50,111 bases of DNA from Lachnospiraceae bacterium (GTDB lineage: Bacteria; Bacillota_A; Clostridia; Lachnospirales; Lachnospiraceae), in NCBI GenBank assembly GCA_009911175.1, contig QXWX01000055.1, forward strand, positions 1-50,111, written 5' to 3'. Shown one piece after another: positions 1 to 7,004 of the stretch (positions within the stretch are counted from its first letter, which is position 1; every line of letters begins with the position of its first letter). The notes below the pieces were generated by a model. The model was not told the DNA's origin and made no database searches. It worked only from the letters and a program-made list of their open reading frames with translations. The position numbers were made by a program, and so were the translations under genes.

Positions 1-1
1 G

Positions 2-76
2 AACAGGCAGATTGCAGATATGGTTGCCTGTACTGTCAAGGATGTAAGGTCTGTTCGGAAGATGTTTTCCATATAG
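2..76 (+). pseudogene. 3' tail of an Rpn/PD-(D/E)XK transposase-like gene, cut by the window edge
   Basis: The reading frame entering from the left edge ends with a 24-residue tail (VACTVKDVRSVRKMFSI at its end) that is nearly the same as the tail of the next reading frame (ending at 447); about 16 of 24 residues match. It is therefore the end of a paralogous copy whose body lies outside the window. Whether the full gene is intact cannot be seen. The family call rests on the better preserved copy that follows. Confidence 0.5.
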
Positions 77-93
77 TATTTCAGAGATGTGAG

Positions 94-447
94 GTGTTAA
101 AGGAGTACAGTCTGTTTATTGACACGGTTCGGAAGTATTCGAAGGAAGAGGATTCTATAAAGAAAGCGGTCCAGGAATGTATGGAACGCAGGATTCTGGC
201 AGACTATCTACGGCGAAAAGGCAGTGAGGTGATAAATATGTTGATTGCGGAATATAGTTATGAGAAAGATATTCAGGTGAAACAGGAGGAAGCTCTGCAG
301 CTTGGAGAAAAGAAAGGAATCATTTTGTCCAGCAAGGTCTTTCAGGCAGTAAAAGAAAATCCGGATTTTACAGACGAGCAGATTGCGGGCAAGGTTGCCT
401 GTACTGTTGAAAATGTAAAGGATGTGCGAAAGATGTTTTCCATATAA
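94..447 (+). pseudogene. 5'-truncated copy of an Rpn-type PD-(D/E)XK nuclease/transposase-like gene
   Basis: The 117 residues look like only the C-terminal third of the Rpn family (recombination-promoting nuclease / PD-(D/E)XK transposase-like): the helical block around LKEYSLFIDTVRKYS, the ECMERRILADYLRRKGSEVINM stretch, and a helical tail. The nuclease core that should come before is absent, because the frame runs straight into the stop of the previous copy at 76. The open frame continues upstream of the GTG at 94 to about position 77 (FQRCEVLKEY), so the protein was cut rather than started here. The GTG has no convincing ribosome binding site. Probably not expressed as a working protein; if translated it would lack the catalytic residues. 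Confidence 0.55.
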
Positions 448-469
448 TATTCAGAGATATGCTGATATG

Positions 470-528
470 CCCGCTGCAGAGGACGGGTCCTCTGCGGCGG
501 GGGAAGTGTCAGAATCTCTGGCACTTCC
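470..528. repeat. Two strong hairpins in tandem
   Basis: The first hairpin has 14-base arms at 470-483 and 488-501 with one mismatch and a 4-base loop. The second has 12-base arms at 502-513 and 517-528 with one non-Watson-Crick position and a 3-base loop. They abut with no gap. No T-run follows on either strand, so this is not a textbook terminator, although it sits between two converging genes. It may be a transcript end or a small mobile repeat. Confidence 0.6.
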
Positions 529-551
529 TATGATCCTGCAGCTTGAAATGA

Positions 552-1025
552 TTAACAGTCTTTGAACAGCTTCCGCACTGCTGCCTCGTCATAATCCCGG
601 ATCCGCTTCAGGGGGATCCCGGCGGCTTTGAATGCCCGGTCTTTGAAAAGGTCCTTCTCCTTTGCTTTTTCCGTATCATGGGAGCTGTCGTCTAATTCCA
701 GGGCAAAATACACCTGGAAATCATCATCGCAGATCACAAAATCCACATGCTTCTGTGAGATTTTTGCAAAATACTTCATATAATGCTTTTTGTCTGTAAC
801 CTCCATCAGATCCTTCAGCCCGATCTTAGGGCAGATCAGCAGTCCTTTTTTGTATGCTTCTTCCCGCAGGAGCAGATAAAACTTGTGCTCCCGCTTCGTA
901 AGGAGCGGCCTTGCCCTGTAGGGGTAGGACTTCTTTTCGAAGTACCGGATCAGAAAGATGATAAACGCGGCGGCCAAAAGCACAACAGACAGGCATAGTC
1001 CCAGATTCAGATGTACTTGTTCCAT
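552..1025 (-). CDS. Membrane-anchored DUF2726 protein
   Basis: A 157-residue protein with one N-terminal membrane segment (about residues 7-27) followed by a cytoplasmic DUF2726-type domain. The family signature is the stretch VDFVICDDDFQVYFALELDDSSHD (about residues 90-115), in which D and E-x-D residues recall a restriction-endonuclease-like fold, and the following KDRAFKAAGIPLKRI. No biochemical role is known to me for the family. It is 28 bases downstream of a small Xre regulator on the same strand and probably shares its transcript. The start follows a GGGATAAG-type weak ribosome binding site. Confidence 0.75.
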   Translation of the reverse strand: MEQVHLNLGLCLSVVLLAAAFIIFLIRYFEKKSYPYRARPLLTKREHKFYLLLREEAYKKGLLICPKIGLKDLMEVTDKKHYMKYFAKISQKHVDFVICDDDFQVYFALELDDSSHDTEKAKEKDLFKDRAFKAAGIPLKRIRDYDEAAVRKLFKDC

Positions 1026-1053
1026 CTCTTATCCCTTCTTTTGTATCCGTTTT

Positions 1054-1257
1054 TCAGTTCGTATCCTCTTCATAGATGAATATGTCCTCAATGCTCATCC
1101 CAAAATATCGCGCGATCTTAAATGCAAGCTGAATGGAGGGGTTGTATCTTCCGTTTTCCAGGGATCCGATCGTCTGGCGCGACACCTGCAATGCGGCAGC
1201 AAGCTCTTCCTGCTTGATGCCCTGCGATTTCCGCAATTTTTCTAAGTGGTTTTTCAT
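1054..1257 (-). CDS. Small Xre-family transcriptional regulator
   Basis: A 67-residue protein that is almost entirely a Cro/C1-type helix-turn-helix: KLRKSQGIKQEELAAALQVSRQTIGSLENGRYNPSI, followed by the usual LAFKIARYFGMSIEDIF helix. This is the YozG/PlcR-short type found widely in Firmicutes, often paired with a membrane protein of unknown function; here the downstream DUF2726 protein fills that place. It probably binds its own promoter region as a dimer. It ends 28 bases before the DUF2726 gene and begins 20 bases after the acetyltransferase stop, so all three may form one unit. Confidence 0.88.
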   Translation of the reverse strand: MKNHLEKLRKSQGIKQEELAAALQVSRQTIGSLENGRYNPSIQLAFKIARYFGMSIEDIFIYEEDTN

Positions 1258-1277
1258 AATATTCGTTTACTTTCCAT

Positions 1278-1790
1278 TTATATTTCCGGGATTCCGTGAC
1301 CTACGGAACCTCTGTCGCTCAGTATCATTTCCATACCTACTTTTTGGGGCTTCAAGCCGCATTTTTCGTAGAACCGCATCGCCGTCTCATTGCAGGACCA
1401 CACATTCAGCGTTACATTGTAGCAGCCCTGTATTTTGGCAAATTCGAGTACATGCTCGTAGAGTTTTTTTCCGATATGCTGCCCTCGGATCAATTCGTCT
1501 ACACAGAGGTCGTCAATGTACAGTGTCTTGATATCCGTCAGAATGTTGTCATTCAAATGCTGTTGAAAGATGCAGAAGGCATAACCCAGCACATACTCTG
1601 TTTCATCTACCGCGACAAATATGGGGCGCTGACTGTCATGTATGATCTCCCGGAGCTGGCTGTCCGTATATTTTCTGCTGCCGTTTCCCTTAAACAGGTC
1701 CGGGCGTCCTGTGTGGTGTACCATACATACCTGCCGCAGAAGCTCGTTGATCCTGTCCATGTCTTTTTCCTGTGCGTGCCTGATCTTCAT
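1278..1790 (-). CDS. GNAT family N-acetyltransferase
   Basis: A 170-residue cytoplasmic acetyltransferase. The GNAT core is visible: N-terminal IRHAQEKDMDRINELL, the beta4 strand and acetyl-CoA loop in LYIDDLCVDELIRGQHIGKKLYEHV (R/Q-x-x-G-x-G/A variant RGQHIG), then NVTLNVWSCNETAMRFYEKCGL, which is the typical C-terminal signature. The substrate cannot be told. An upstream in-frame ATG at 1835 exists, but the one at 1790 is preceded by GGAGG at the right distance and begins with the family's usual MKIRxA. A strong promoter lies at 1886-1914. Confidence 0.88.
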   Translation of the reverse strand: MKIRHAQEKDMDRINELLRQVCMVHHTGRPDLFKGNGSRKYTDSQLREIIHDSQRPIFVAVDETEYVLGYAFCIFQQHLNDNILTDIKTLYIDDLCVDELIRGQHIGKKLYEHVLEFAKIQGCYNVTLNVWSCNETAMRFYEKCGLKPQKVGMEMILSDRGSVGHGIPEI

Positions 1791-1885
1791 CTTTCCCTCC
1801 GTTTCCACCCGCTCCGGATGTGTCCTTTTAATCAATAGAAGAAAACACCTTCCGAAGATTTTCTTCCGGTGCTTTCCTTTTCTTC

Positions 1886-1914
1886 ATTATATAGAATGTT
1901 TATCCGCATTTCAA
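1886..1914 (-). promoter_or_regulatory. Sigma-A type promoter for the acetyltransferase gene
   Basis: Read on the minus strand: TTGAAA (1909-1914), a 17-base spacer, and a perfect TATAAT (1886-1891). The leader to the start at 1790 is about 90 bases and begins with a small hairpin (arms near 1846-1857 and 1863-1871) followed by a short U-rich run, which could attenuate transcription. Confidence 0.75.
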
Positions 1915-1948
1915 GTGTACTTTTAGAATCACATTATCAGCTGAATAT

Positions 1949-2003
1949 ATCTTGTTACTGTGAGCACCCGGCCAGGGTGTGAACAGTAACAAGATCTTTT
2001 TTG
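1949..2003 (+). terminator. Orphan terminator-like hairpin between divergent genes
   Basis: Perfect 13-base arms at 1949-1961 and 1983-1995 enclose a second small stem (CACCC / GGGTG), followed on the plus strand by CTTTTTTT. The shape is that of a plus-strand Rho-independent terminator, yet no plus-strand gene lies upstream. The 422 bases from 1791 to 2212 otherwise hold only two promoters (acetyltransferase and ybaK); I see no missed gene in them. A small dispersed repeat or a short untranslated RNA end are alternatives. Confidence 0.6.
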
Positions 2004-2138
2004 TATCCTTTTGGGCATACTTATTTTCCAGCAACACAAAAGAGCCACCTGCAAGCCTGCATTGTTTTCATCCTTTTTTACGAAATTGAAGCCCAGCATA
2101 TTTTTTACAAAATTATCAAATTGTCATCATGAAATGTA

Positions 2139-2167
2139 TTGATTCCTTGTCCTCTATATGGTATTTT
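2139..2167 (+). promoter_or_regulatory. Probable promoter for the YbaK-type gene
   Basis: TTGATT (2139-2144), a 17-base spacer and TATTTT (2162-2167) lie about 45 bases upstream of the start codon at 2213. Confidence 0.5.
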
Positions 2168-2212
2168 AAATCAGCATGAATATCATTTCAACTACACAGG
2201 AGGCCGTGCATC

Positions 2213-2686
2213 ATGTCAATTGAAAGAGTCAGGGAATATTTTAGAACGAAGGGAGTCGAAGAGAGAATCCAGGAATTTGACAGCTCCAGCGCAACGGTCG
2301 CGCTTGCCGCACAGGCGCTGCATTGCGAAGAAAACCGAATTGCCAAAACCTTGTCTTTTCATGTGAAGGAAAAGGTTGTGCTCATTGTCATGGCCGGGGA
2401 TGCCAAAATTGACAATCCGAAGTATAAGGCGCAATTTGGGACCAAGGCGAAAATGCTGTCTTTTGATGAGGCGGAGCCGCTGATCGGACATGCGGTGGGC
2501 GGAGTATGTCCCTTTGCGGTGAATCCGGAAGTGGAGGTCTATCTGGATGTATCCCTCAGGCGGTTTGCTACCGTGTTTCCCGCATGCGGCAGCTCCAACA
2601 GCGCAATCGAATTGAGTATGGAGGAGCTTGAGAAATATGCGGAACCCGTAAACTGGATTGATGTATCCAAACTGCCGGAAAGCTGA
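2213..2686 (+). CDS. YbaK/EbsC-type aminoacyl-tRNA deacylase
   Basis: A 157-residue protein covering the whole YbaK / prolyl-tRNA synthetase-associated editing domain. Members hydrolyse mischarged tRNAs such as Cys-tRNA(Pro) or Ala-tRNA(Pro) in the cytoplasm. Diagnostic stretches are IAKTLSFHVKEKVVLIVMAGDAKID with its conserved lysine (about residue 45), IGHAVGGVCPFAV (about 95-107, the GxxxGGxxP loop), and FPACGSSNSAIELS near the end. The start has an AGGAGG box nine bases upstream. The gene stands alone, with its own promoter and a hairpin terminator that begins over its stop codon. Which mischarged tRNA it edits cannot be told from sequence alone. Confidence 0.88.
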   Translation: MSIERVREYFRTKGVEERIQEFDSSSATVALAAQALHCEENRIAKTLSFHVKEKVVLIVMAGDAKIDNPKYKAQFGTKAKMLSFDEAEPLIGHAVGGVCPFAVNPEVEVYLDVSLRRFATVFPACGSSNSAIELSMEELEKYAEPVNWIDVSKLPES

Positions 2687-2712
2687 GGAATTTACGAATT
2701 CCCCAGCTTTTC
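2680..2712 (+). terminator. Terminator of the YbaK-type gene
   Basis: 13-base arms (2680-2692 and 2697-2709, one mismatch) with a 4-base loop and a T-rich end. The left arm includes the stop codon. Confidence 0.75.
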
Positions 2713-2880
2713 CATTCCTTCTACTCCTGGATTGTATATGCTTCATCTGTAATTCAGGTGGAAAATTTTCCTCCCGCATCTTTTGCAACATTCCACTTTT
2801 TAATCCCCCCAGGATGTGATATATTATTAAGCGGGTGCCATCACCCGATGAGCAAAGAGAAAAAAGCGAGGTTACAAGAG

Positions 2881-4074
2881 ATGAAATATGATTTTACAAC
2901 CATTATGGACCGAAACGGAAAAGACGCGATTGCGGTGGACGTGATCCCTTATAAAGATATGCAGGTCAAAGAGGGGTTCAGCCGGATCCCGATGTGGGTT
3001 GCGGACATGAATTTTCAGACTGTCCCGACCATACCGGAGGCGATCATTGAACGCACCCGGCACACAGCATACGGATATTTTTTGCCCCGGGACGAATATT
3101 ATGATTCCATCATCCGGTGGCAGGAAACGCGCCACAACGCGCAGGGGCTGACAAAGGAATGCATCGGTTATGAAAACGGCGTACTCGGCGGTGTGCTCAG
3201 CGCCCTGAATGTCTTTTGTTCCAAAGGCGACAAGGTCCTGCTGCATTCCCCCACTTATATCGGTTTCACGGAAGCGCTGGAAAATAACGGATATCACATG
3301 GTACTCAGTCCTCTCGTAAAGGACAAGGCGGGCTGCTGGAGAATGGATTTTGAGGATATGGAGCTTAAGCTGAAAGAAGAAAACATCCATGCGGCTATCT
3401 TCTGCTCTCCCCACAATCCGACCGGACGCGTCTGGGAACGTGAAGAGCTTATGCAGGCCATGGAGTTATTCCGGAAATACGATGTAATGGTAGCAGCGGA
3501 TGAAATCTGGTCGGACATCATCCTGACCGGCTCCCGGCATATCCCGACTCAGATGGTTTCCGAAGATGCCCGGATGCGCACCGTTGCCTTTTATGCCCCG
3601 TCAAAGACGTTCAACCTGGCCGGTCTGATCGGCAGCTACCATATCATCTATAATCCCTGGATCAGGGACAGGATCCGGAAGGAGTCCTCCCTGTCACATT
3701 ATAATTCCATGAATGTCCTCTCTATGCACGCGCTGATCGGAGCATATAAACCGGAAGGATATGAATGGGTTGACGAGCTGTGCCAGGTGCTGACGGAAAA
3801 TGTGGAATATGCTTACCGGTTTATCCTGGAGCATTTCGACGGTGTATCCGTGTCGAAGCCGCAGGGGACATACATGCTGTTTCTGGATTGTGAAGACTGG
3901 TGCAAAAAGCACGGCCGGACCATTGATGAGCTGCAGCGCGCGGGAGTGGAGGCCGGGGTCATCTGGCAGGACGGAAGGCCGTTTCACGGCGAATACGGAA
4001 TCCGCCTGAACGTGGCTCTTCCCAAGTCACTGCTGACAGAGGCCATGGAAAGATTAGATAAGATGGTGTTCTGA
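2881..4074 (+). CDS. MalY/PatB-type PLP-dependent cystathionine beta-lyase / aminotransferase
   Basis: A 397-residue fold-type I PLP enzyme of the MalY/PatB subgroup, which cleaves C-S bonds in cystathionine or cysteine to give pyruvate, ammonia and a thiol. Typical features: the opening YDFTTIMDRNGKDAIAVD, IPMWVADMNF, the turn YGYFLP, HSPTYIGF, FCSPHNPTGRVW, the cofactor aspartate in ADEIWSDI, and the Schiff-base lysine in YAPSKTFNLAG (about residue 236), with the carboxylate-binding arginine in YGIRLNVALP near the end. A longer frame opens at 2758, but homologues begin at this MKYDF methionine; a second possible start is the ATG at 2848. No close operon partner upstream; azlC follows after 21 bases, so they may be co-transcribed. 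Confidence 0.88.
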   Translation: MKYDFTTIMDRNGKDAIAVDVIPYKDMQVKEGFSRIPMWVADMNFQTVPTIPEAIIERTRHTAYGYFLPRDEYYDSIIRWQETRHNAQGLTKECIGYENGVLGGVLSALNVFCSKGDKVLLHSPTYIGFTEALENNGYHMVLSPLVKDKAGCWRMDFEDMELKLKEENIHAAIFCSPHNPTGRVWEREELMQAMELFRKYDVMVAADEIWSDIILTGSRHIPTQMVSEDARMRTVAFYAPSKTFNLAGLIGSYHIIYNPWIRDRIRKESSLSHYNSMNVLSMHALIGAYKPEGYEWVDELCQVLTENVEYAYRFILEHFDGVSVSKPQGTYMLFLDCEDWCKKHGRTIDELQRAGVEAGVIWQDGRPFHGEYGIRLNVALPKSLLTEAMERLDKMVF

Positions 4075-4095
4075 GAACGCTGCAAGGAGATCAAA

Positions 4096-4854
4096 ATGGA
4101 ACGAATACACAATACAAACACCCTTGGAACACATTTCAGCAGACAGGCGCTGCAGAACGGAATGCGGGACGGCGTCCCCATCGGACTGGGGTATTTTGCT
4201 GTTTCCTTTTCCCTCGGGATTGCCGCGAAGAACGCAGGGCTCACCCCATTCCAGGGCTTTCTGGCCAGCCTTTTGTGCAATGCTTCGGCCGGAGAATACG
4301 CAGGATTTACCCTGATCGCCGCAGGCGCCACCTACCTGGAGCTGGCCATCGTCACCCTGATCGCCAACGCCAGATATCTGCTCATGAGCTGTGCCATGAG
4401 CCAGCGTCTGGATCCGGCCATGCCCGGATTCCACCGTCCGCTCATGGCCTTCCACATTACGGACGAGTTGTTCGGCATCGCCATTGCGCGGCCCGGCTGT
4501 CTGAATCCATTTTACAGCTACGGCGCCGTACTGGTGGCCGCCCCCTGCTGGGCCGTCGGAACCGCCCTGGGCGCCATCGCCGGAGGACTGCTCCCGCTGC
4601 GCCTGGTGAGTGCGTTCAGCGTCGCTCTGTACGGCATGTTCCTGGCAGTCATCATTCCGGCCGCAAGAAATAGCAAGGTGATCGCCGGGCTCATTGCCAT
4701 CTGCTTCGGGGCAAGTTATGGAGCGGCTCATCTGCCGGTCGTGTCCGAAGTATCCGGCGGCACGCGGACGATCTTTCTGACCGTAGTGCTTTCGGCCGCT
4801 GCCGCAGTCCTGTTTCCGAAAGATATGGGGGAGGAGGAAGATACCAATGCGTAA
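4096..4854 (+). CDS. azlC: AzlC family branched-chain amino acid exporter, large subunit
   Basis: A 252-residue integral membrane protein of the AzlC family. With AzlD it forms a two-component exporter for branched-chain amino acids and analogues such as azaleucine. Family signatures are GVPIGLGYFAVSFSLGIAAKNAGL (about 27-50), the membrane loop SLLCNASAGEYAGF, and LIANARYLLMSCAMSQRL (about 88-106). About seven hydrophobic segments can be counted. A strong AAGGAGAT box precedes the start. It overlaps azlD by 8 bases, indicating translational coupling. Confidence 0.92.
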   Translation: MERIHNTNTLGTHFSRQALQNGMRDGVPIGLGYFAVSFSLGIAAKNAGLTPFQGFLASLLCNASAGEYAGFTLIAAGATYLELAIVTLIANARYLLMSCAMSQRLDPAMPGFHRPLMAFHITDELFGIAIARPGCLNPFYSYGAVLVAAPCWAVGTALGAIAGGLLPLRLVSAFSVALYGMFLAVIIPAARNSKVIAGLIAICFGASYGAAHLPVVSEVSGGTRTIFLTVVLSAAAAVLFPKDMGEEEDTNA

Positions 4855-5152
4855 TATGTATATTTATCTCCTGATCATGGCTGGTGTATCGTATGCGATC
4901 CGAGTGCTTCCCATGACCCTCATCCGTAAGCCGATCAAAAATAAGTTCATTCAGTCATTTTTATACTATGTTCCCTATGTGACCCTGGCTGTCATGACCT
5001 TTCCGGCCATCGTGGAAGCAACCCAGAGCCCCATATCCGGCTGCATTGCCCTGGCTGTAGGGCTGACTGCCGCATGGCTGGGAGCCGACCTGTTCAAAAC
5101 GGCCGTGCTGTGCTGCGCCGCTGTACTTGCGGCGGAAATGTTTTTACTTTGA
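4847..5152 (+). CDS. azlD: AzlD family branched-chain amino acid exporter, small subunit
   Basis: A 101-residue protein with about four membrane segments, the usual length and pattern of AzlD: YLLIMAGVSYAIRVLPMTLIRKPIKNKFIQSFLYYVPYVTLAVMTFP. It partners AzlC in the membrane. The start lies inside the end of azlC (8-base overlap) behind a GGAGGAAG box. Confidence 0.92.
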   Translation: MRNMYIYLLIMAGVSYAIRVLPMTLIRKPIKNKFIQSFLYYVPYVTLAVMTFPAIVEATQSPISGCIALAVGLTAAWLGADLFKTAVLCCAAVLAAEMFLL

Positions 5153-5156
5153 ATCA

Positions 5157-5185
5157 TTGCATGGAAGAAATGGGTGTGCTACAAT
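5157..5185 (+). promoter_or_regulatory. Promoter for the AAA-like ATPase gene, with a long leader
   Basis: TTGCAT (5157-5162), a 17-base spacer and TACAAT (5180-5185), starting 4 bases after the azlD stop. The predicted leader of about 105 bases (5192-5296) holds several small inverted repeats (for example around 5219-5233 and 5259-5274). Confidence 0.6.
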
Positions 5186-5296
5186 CGTAATATAGCAAAC
5201 TTGCTGTAAGGAATCTACCATGCTACGCATGATCCCCCTTAGCGCAAGGCTCAGTCAGGTAACGTACAGTTACGATGCTTTTTAAGGTGGTGCAGT

Positions 5297-6877
5297 ATGT
5301 CCAAAAAATTTCAGATAACCGGAACATGTATACCCGAAAAGCATTACATGGTCCATATGAAAAGCCAGATTCAAAAAATCGTTTCTGAATATATAGAAGA
5401 AGGTCAATATTTTTCTATAAACCGCGCACGGCAATACGGTAAAACCACGACCCTCTATCTATTAGAGCGATATTTAAGAAAAGACTATCTTGTAATCAGC
5501 TTAAGCTTTGAGGCAGCGGATGAATTATTTTGCTCCTTATATATTTTTGCAAGCGGCTTAATTCGTAATATTGGTAAAGATTTAAAAATGCAGAACGTCT
5601 CGGAAGAGCTTCTGCAAAACTGGCTGAAACCGATATCCCCTGAGTTTCCGTTTCACGATCTGAGTGACAGAATTACGGATTTATGTTCGAACAGTCCCCG
5701 GAAAATCATTCTCATGATCGATGAGGTTGACAAAAGTTCCGAAAACCAGATTTTTTTATCCTTTCTCGGTCTTTTGCGTGAAAAATATCTCAAACAGCAG
5801 CAGAGTAAGGATGTTACTTTTCAATCTGTAATACTGGCCGGGGTTTATGACATCAAAAATCTAAAGTTAAAGCTTCACCCAGGAGAGGAAGCCAAGTACA
5901 ACAGTCCTTGGAATATTGCGGCTGATTTTAATATAGATATGAGTTTTTCCCCATCTGATATCTGCGAGATGCTTTCCGAATACGAAGCAGACTGGCATAC
6001 TGGTATGGATATCATCTATATTTCCAGGCTTATTTACGATTATACTTCCGGGTATCCCTATCTTGTCTCCGGCATCTGCAGGCTTATTGATGAAGCCATA
6101 GCCGCCCCCCCTGATCATTCCGGTATTGAACCCTGGTCGAGGGAAGGGGTTGCAGAGGCTGTACGGCTTATGCTCCGTCAGCCCAATACACTGTTTGATG
6201 ACATGATCAAACATTTGGCAGAATATCCAGACCTGGCCGCCGTCACCCGGAATATCCTTTTTCACGGCACAGAATATTCCTTTAACCATTACAGTACGGC
6301 GCTAAACATTGGAGTGATGTTCGGATTTTTAAAAGAGCGCAGGGGAAAAACACAGATTGCAAACCGTATTTTTGAAATGCATCTGTATCAGTATTTTCTT
6401 TCTGAAGAATTGATAAAAACTGATATTCAGACTTTTCCTAACGCCCATGAAAATCAGTTTATAAAAGACGGCGCTTTGAACATGGATTTAGTGATAAAGA
6501 AGTTCGTGGAATATTATACGGATTTATATCAGGAGAAAGACGAAAGTTTTTTTGAAAAGCAGGGCCGAAAAATGTTTCTCCTGTATCTTCGTCCTATCAT
6601 CAACGGAACAGGAAATTTTTATGTGGAAGCAGAGACCAGAGATGAAACACAGACCGATGTAATTGTTGATTATCTCGGAAAGCAATATGTTATAGAATTA
6701 AAACTATGGAGAGGAAAAAAATATAACGAAGCCGGTGAAAAACAGCTTATTGATTATCTGAATCTCTATCATTTGGACAAAGGCTATATGCTGACATTTA
6801 GTTTTAACAAAAAGAAGCAGACCGGGATAAAAGAGATCACGATTCAGGGAAAGCGGATCCTCGAAGCGTTTGTATAA
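5297..6877 (+). CDS. AAA-like ATPase with C-terminal PD-(D/E)XK nuclease-like domain
   Basis: A 526-residue protein of the AAA-like (PF14516-type) group common in clostridia and cyanobacteria. Residues 42-51 (NRARQYGKTT) form a P-loop that lacks the usual first glycine; IILMIDEVD (137-145) is Walker B with D142-E143. The C-terminus carries a PD-(D/E)XK-like pattern: D454 in TDVIVDY, then E467-L-K469 in YVIELKLWRG, followed by a QLIDYL helix. Proteins of this layout are often called transposase-like or defence-like, but I know of no proven function. The gene is visibly AT-richer than azlCD, has its own promoter and a large hairpin behind it, and looks like a single-gene insertion. Could act on DNA; could also be a stress or anti-phage ATPase. 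Confidence 0.75.
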   Translation: MSKKFQITGTCIPEKHYMVHMKSQIQKIVSEYIEEGQYFSINRARQYGKTTTLYLLERYLRKDYLVISLSFEAADELFCSLYIFASGLIRNIGKDLKMQNVSEELLQNWLKPISPEFPFHDLSDRITDLCSNSPRKIILMIDEVDKSSENQIFLSFLGLLREKYLKQQQSKDVTFQSVILAGVYDIKNLKLKLHPGEEAKYNSPWNIAADFNIDMSFSPSDICEMLSEYEADWHTGMDIIYISRLIYDYTSGYPYLVSGICRLIDEAIAAPPDHSGIEPWSREGVAEAVRLMLRQPNTLFDDMIKHLAEYPDLAAVTRNILFHGTEYSFNHYSTALNIGVMFGFLKERRGKTQIANRIFEMHLYQYFLSEELIKTDIQTFPNAHENQFIKDGALNMDLVIKKFVEYYTDLYQEKDESFFEKQGRKMFLLYLRPIINGTGNFYVEAETRDETQTDVIVDYLGKQYVIELKLWRGKKYNEAGEKQLIDYLNLYHLDKGYMLTFSFNKKKQTGIKEITIQGKRILEAFV

Positions 6878-6878
6878 A

Positions 6879-6927
6879 AACAATGGAACTGCCTGGAAAA
6901 TTCTGTTTTCCACGTAGTTCCATTGTT
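6879..6927 (+). terminator. Large hairpin terminator after the AAA-like gene
   Basis: Perfect 12-base outer arms (6879-6890 and 6916-6927) plus an inner 6-base stem (6895-6900 and 6906-6911) starting just after the stop codon. The T-run is short, so it may work mainly as a 3' stabilising stem. Confidence 0.65.
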
Positions 6928-7003
6928 TATACCCAGGGCATCCCCTTATGGCCAGTTGGCCGTTTCACAAGGTTATACCCAAGGGCATCCCTTTATGGCC
7001 AGT
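6927..7003. repeat. Two near-identical 30-base direct repeats
   Basis: Copies at 6927-6956 and 6973-7003 differ by one inserted base and one substitution and are separated by 16 bases. Each contains a small AGGG-CAT-CCCT inverted repeat. They lie just before the 3' end of the hybrid kinase gene. Confidence 0.7.
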
Positions 7004-7004
7004 C

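Noticed and set aside
2758..2880. 41-codon N-terminal extension of the MalY-type enzyme
   Set aside because: The added residues are hydrophobic/His-rich and unlike the family; homologues begin at the MKYDF methionine.
6927..7003. CRISPR-like repeat pair
   Set aside because: Only two units, a 16-base spacer, and no cas gene nearby.
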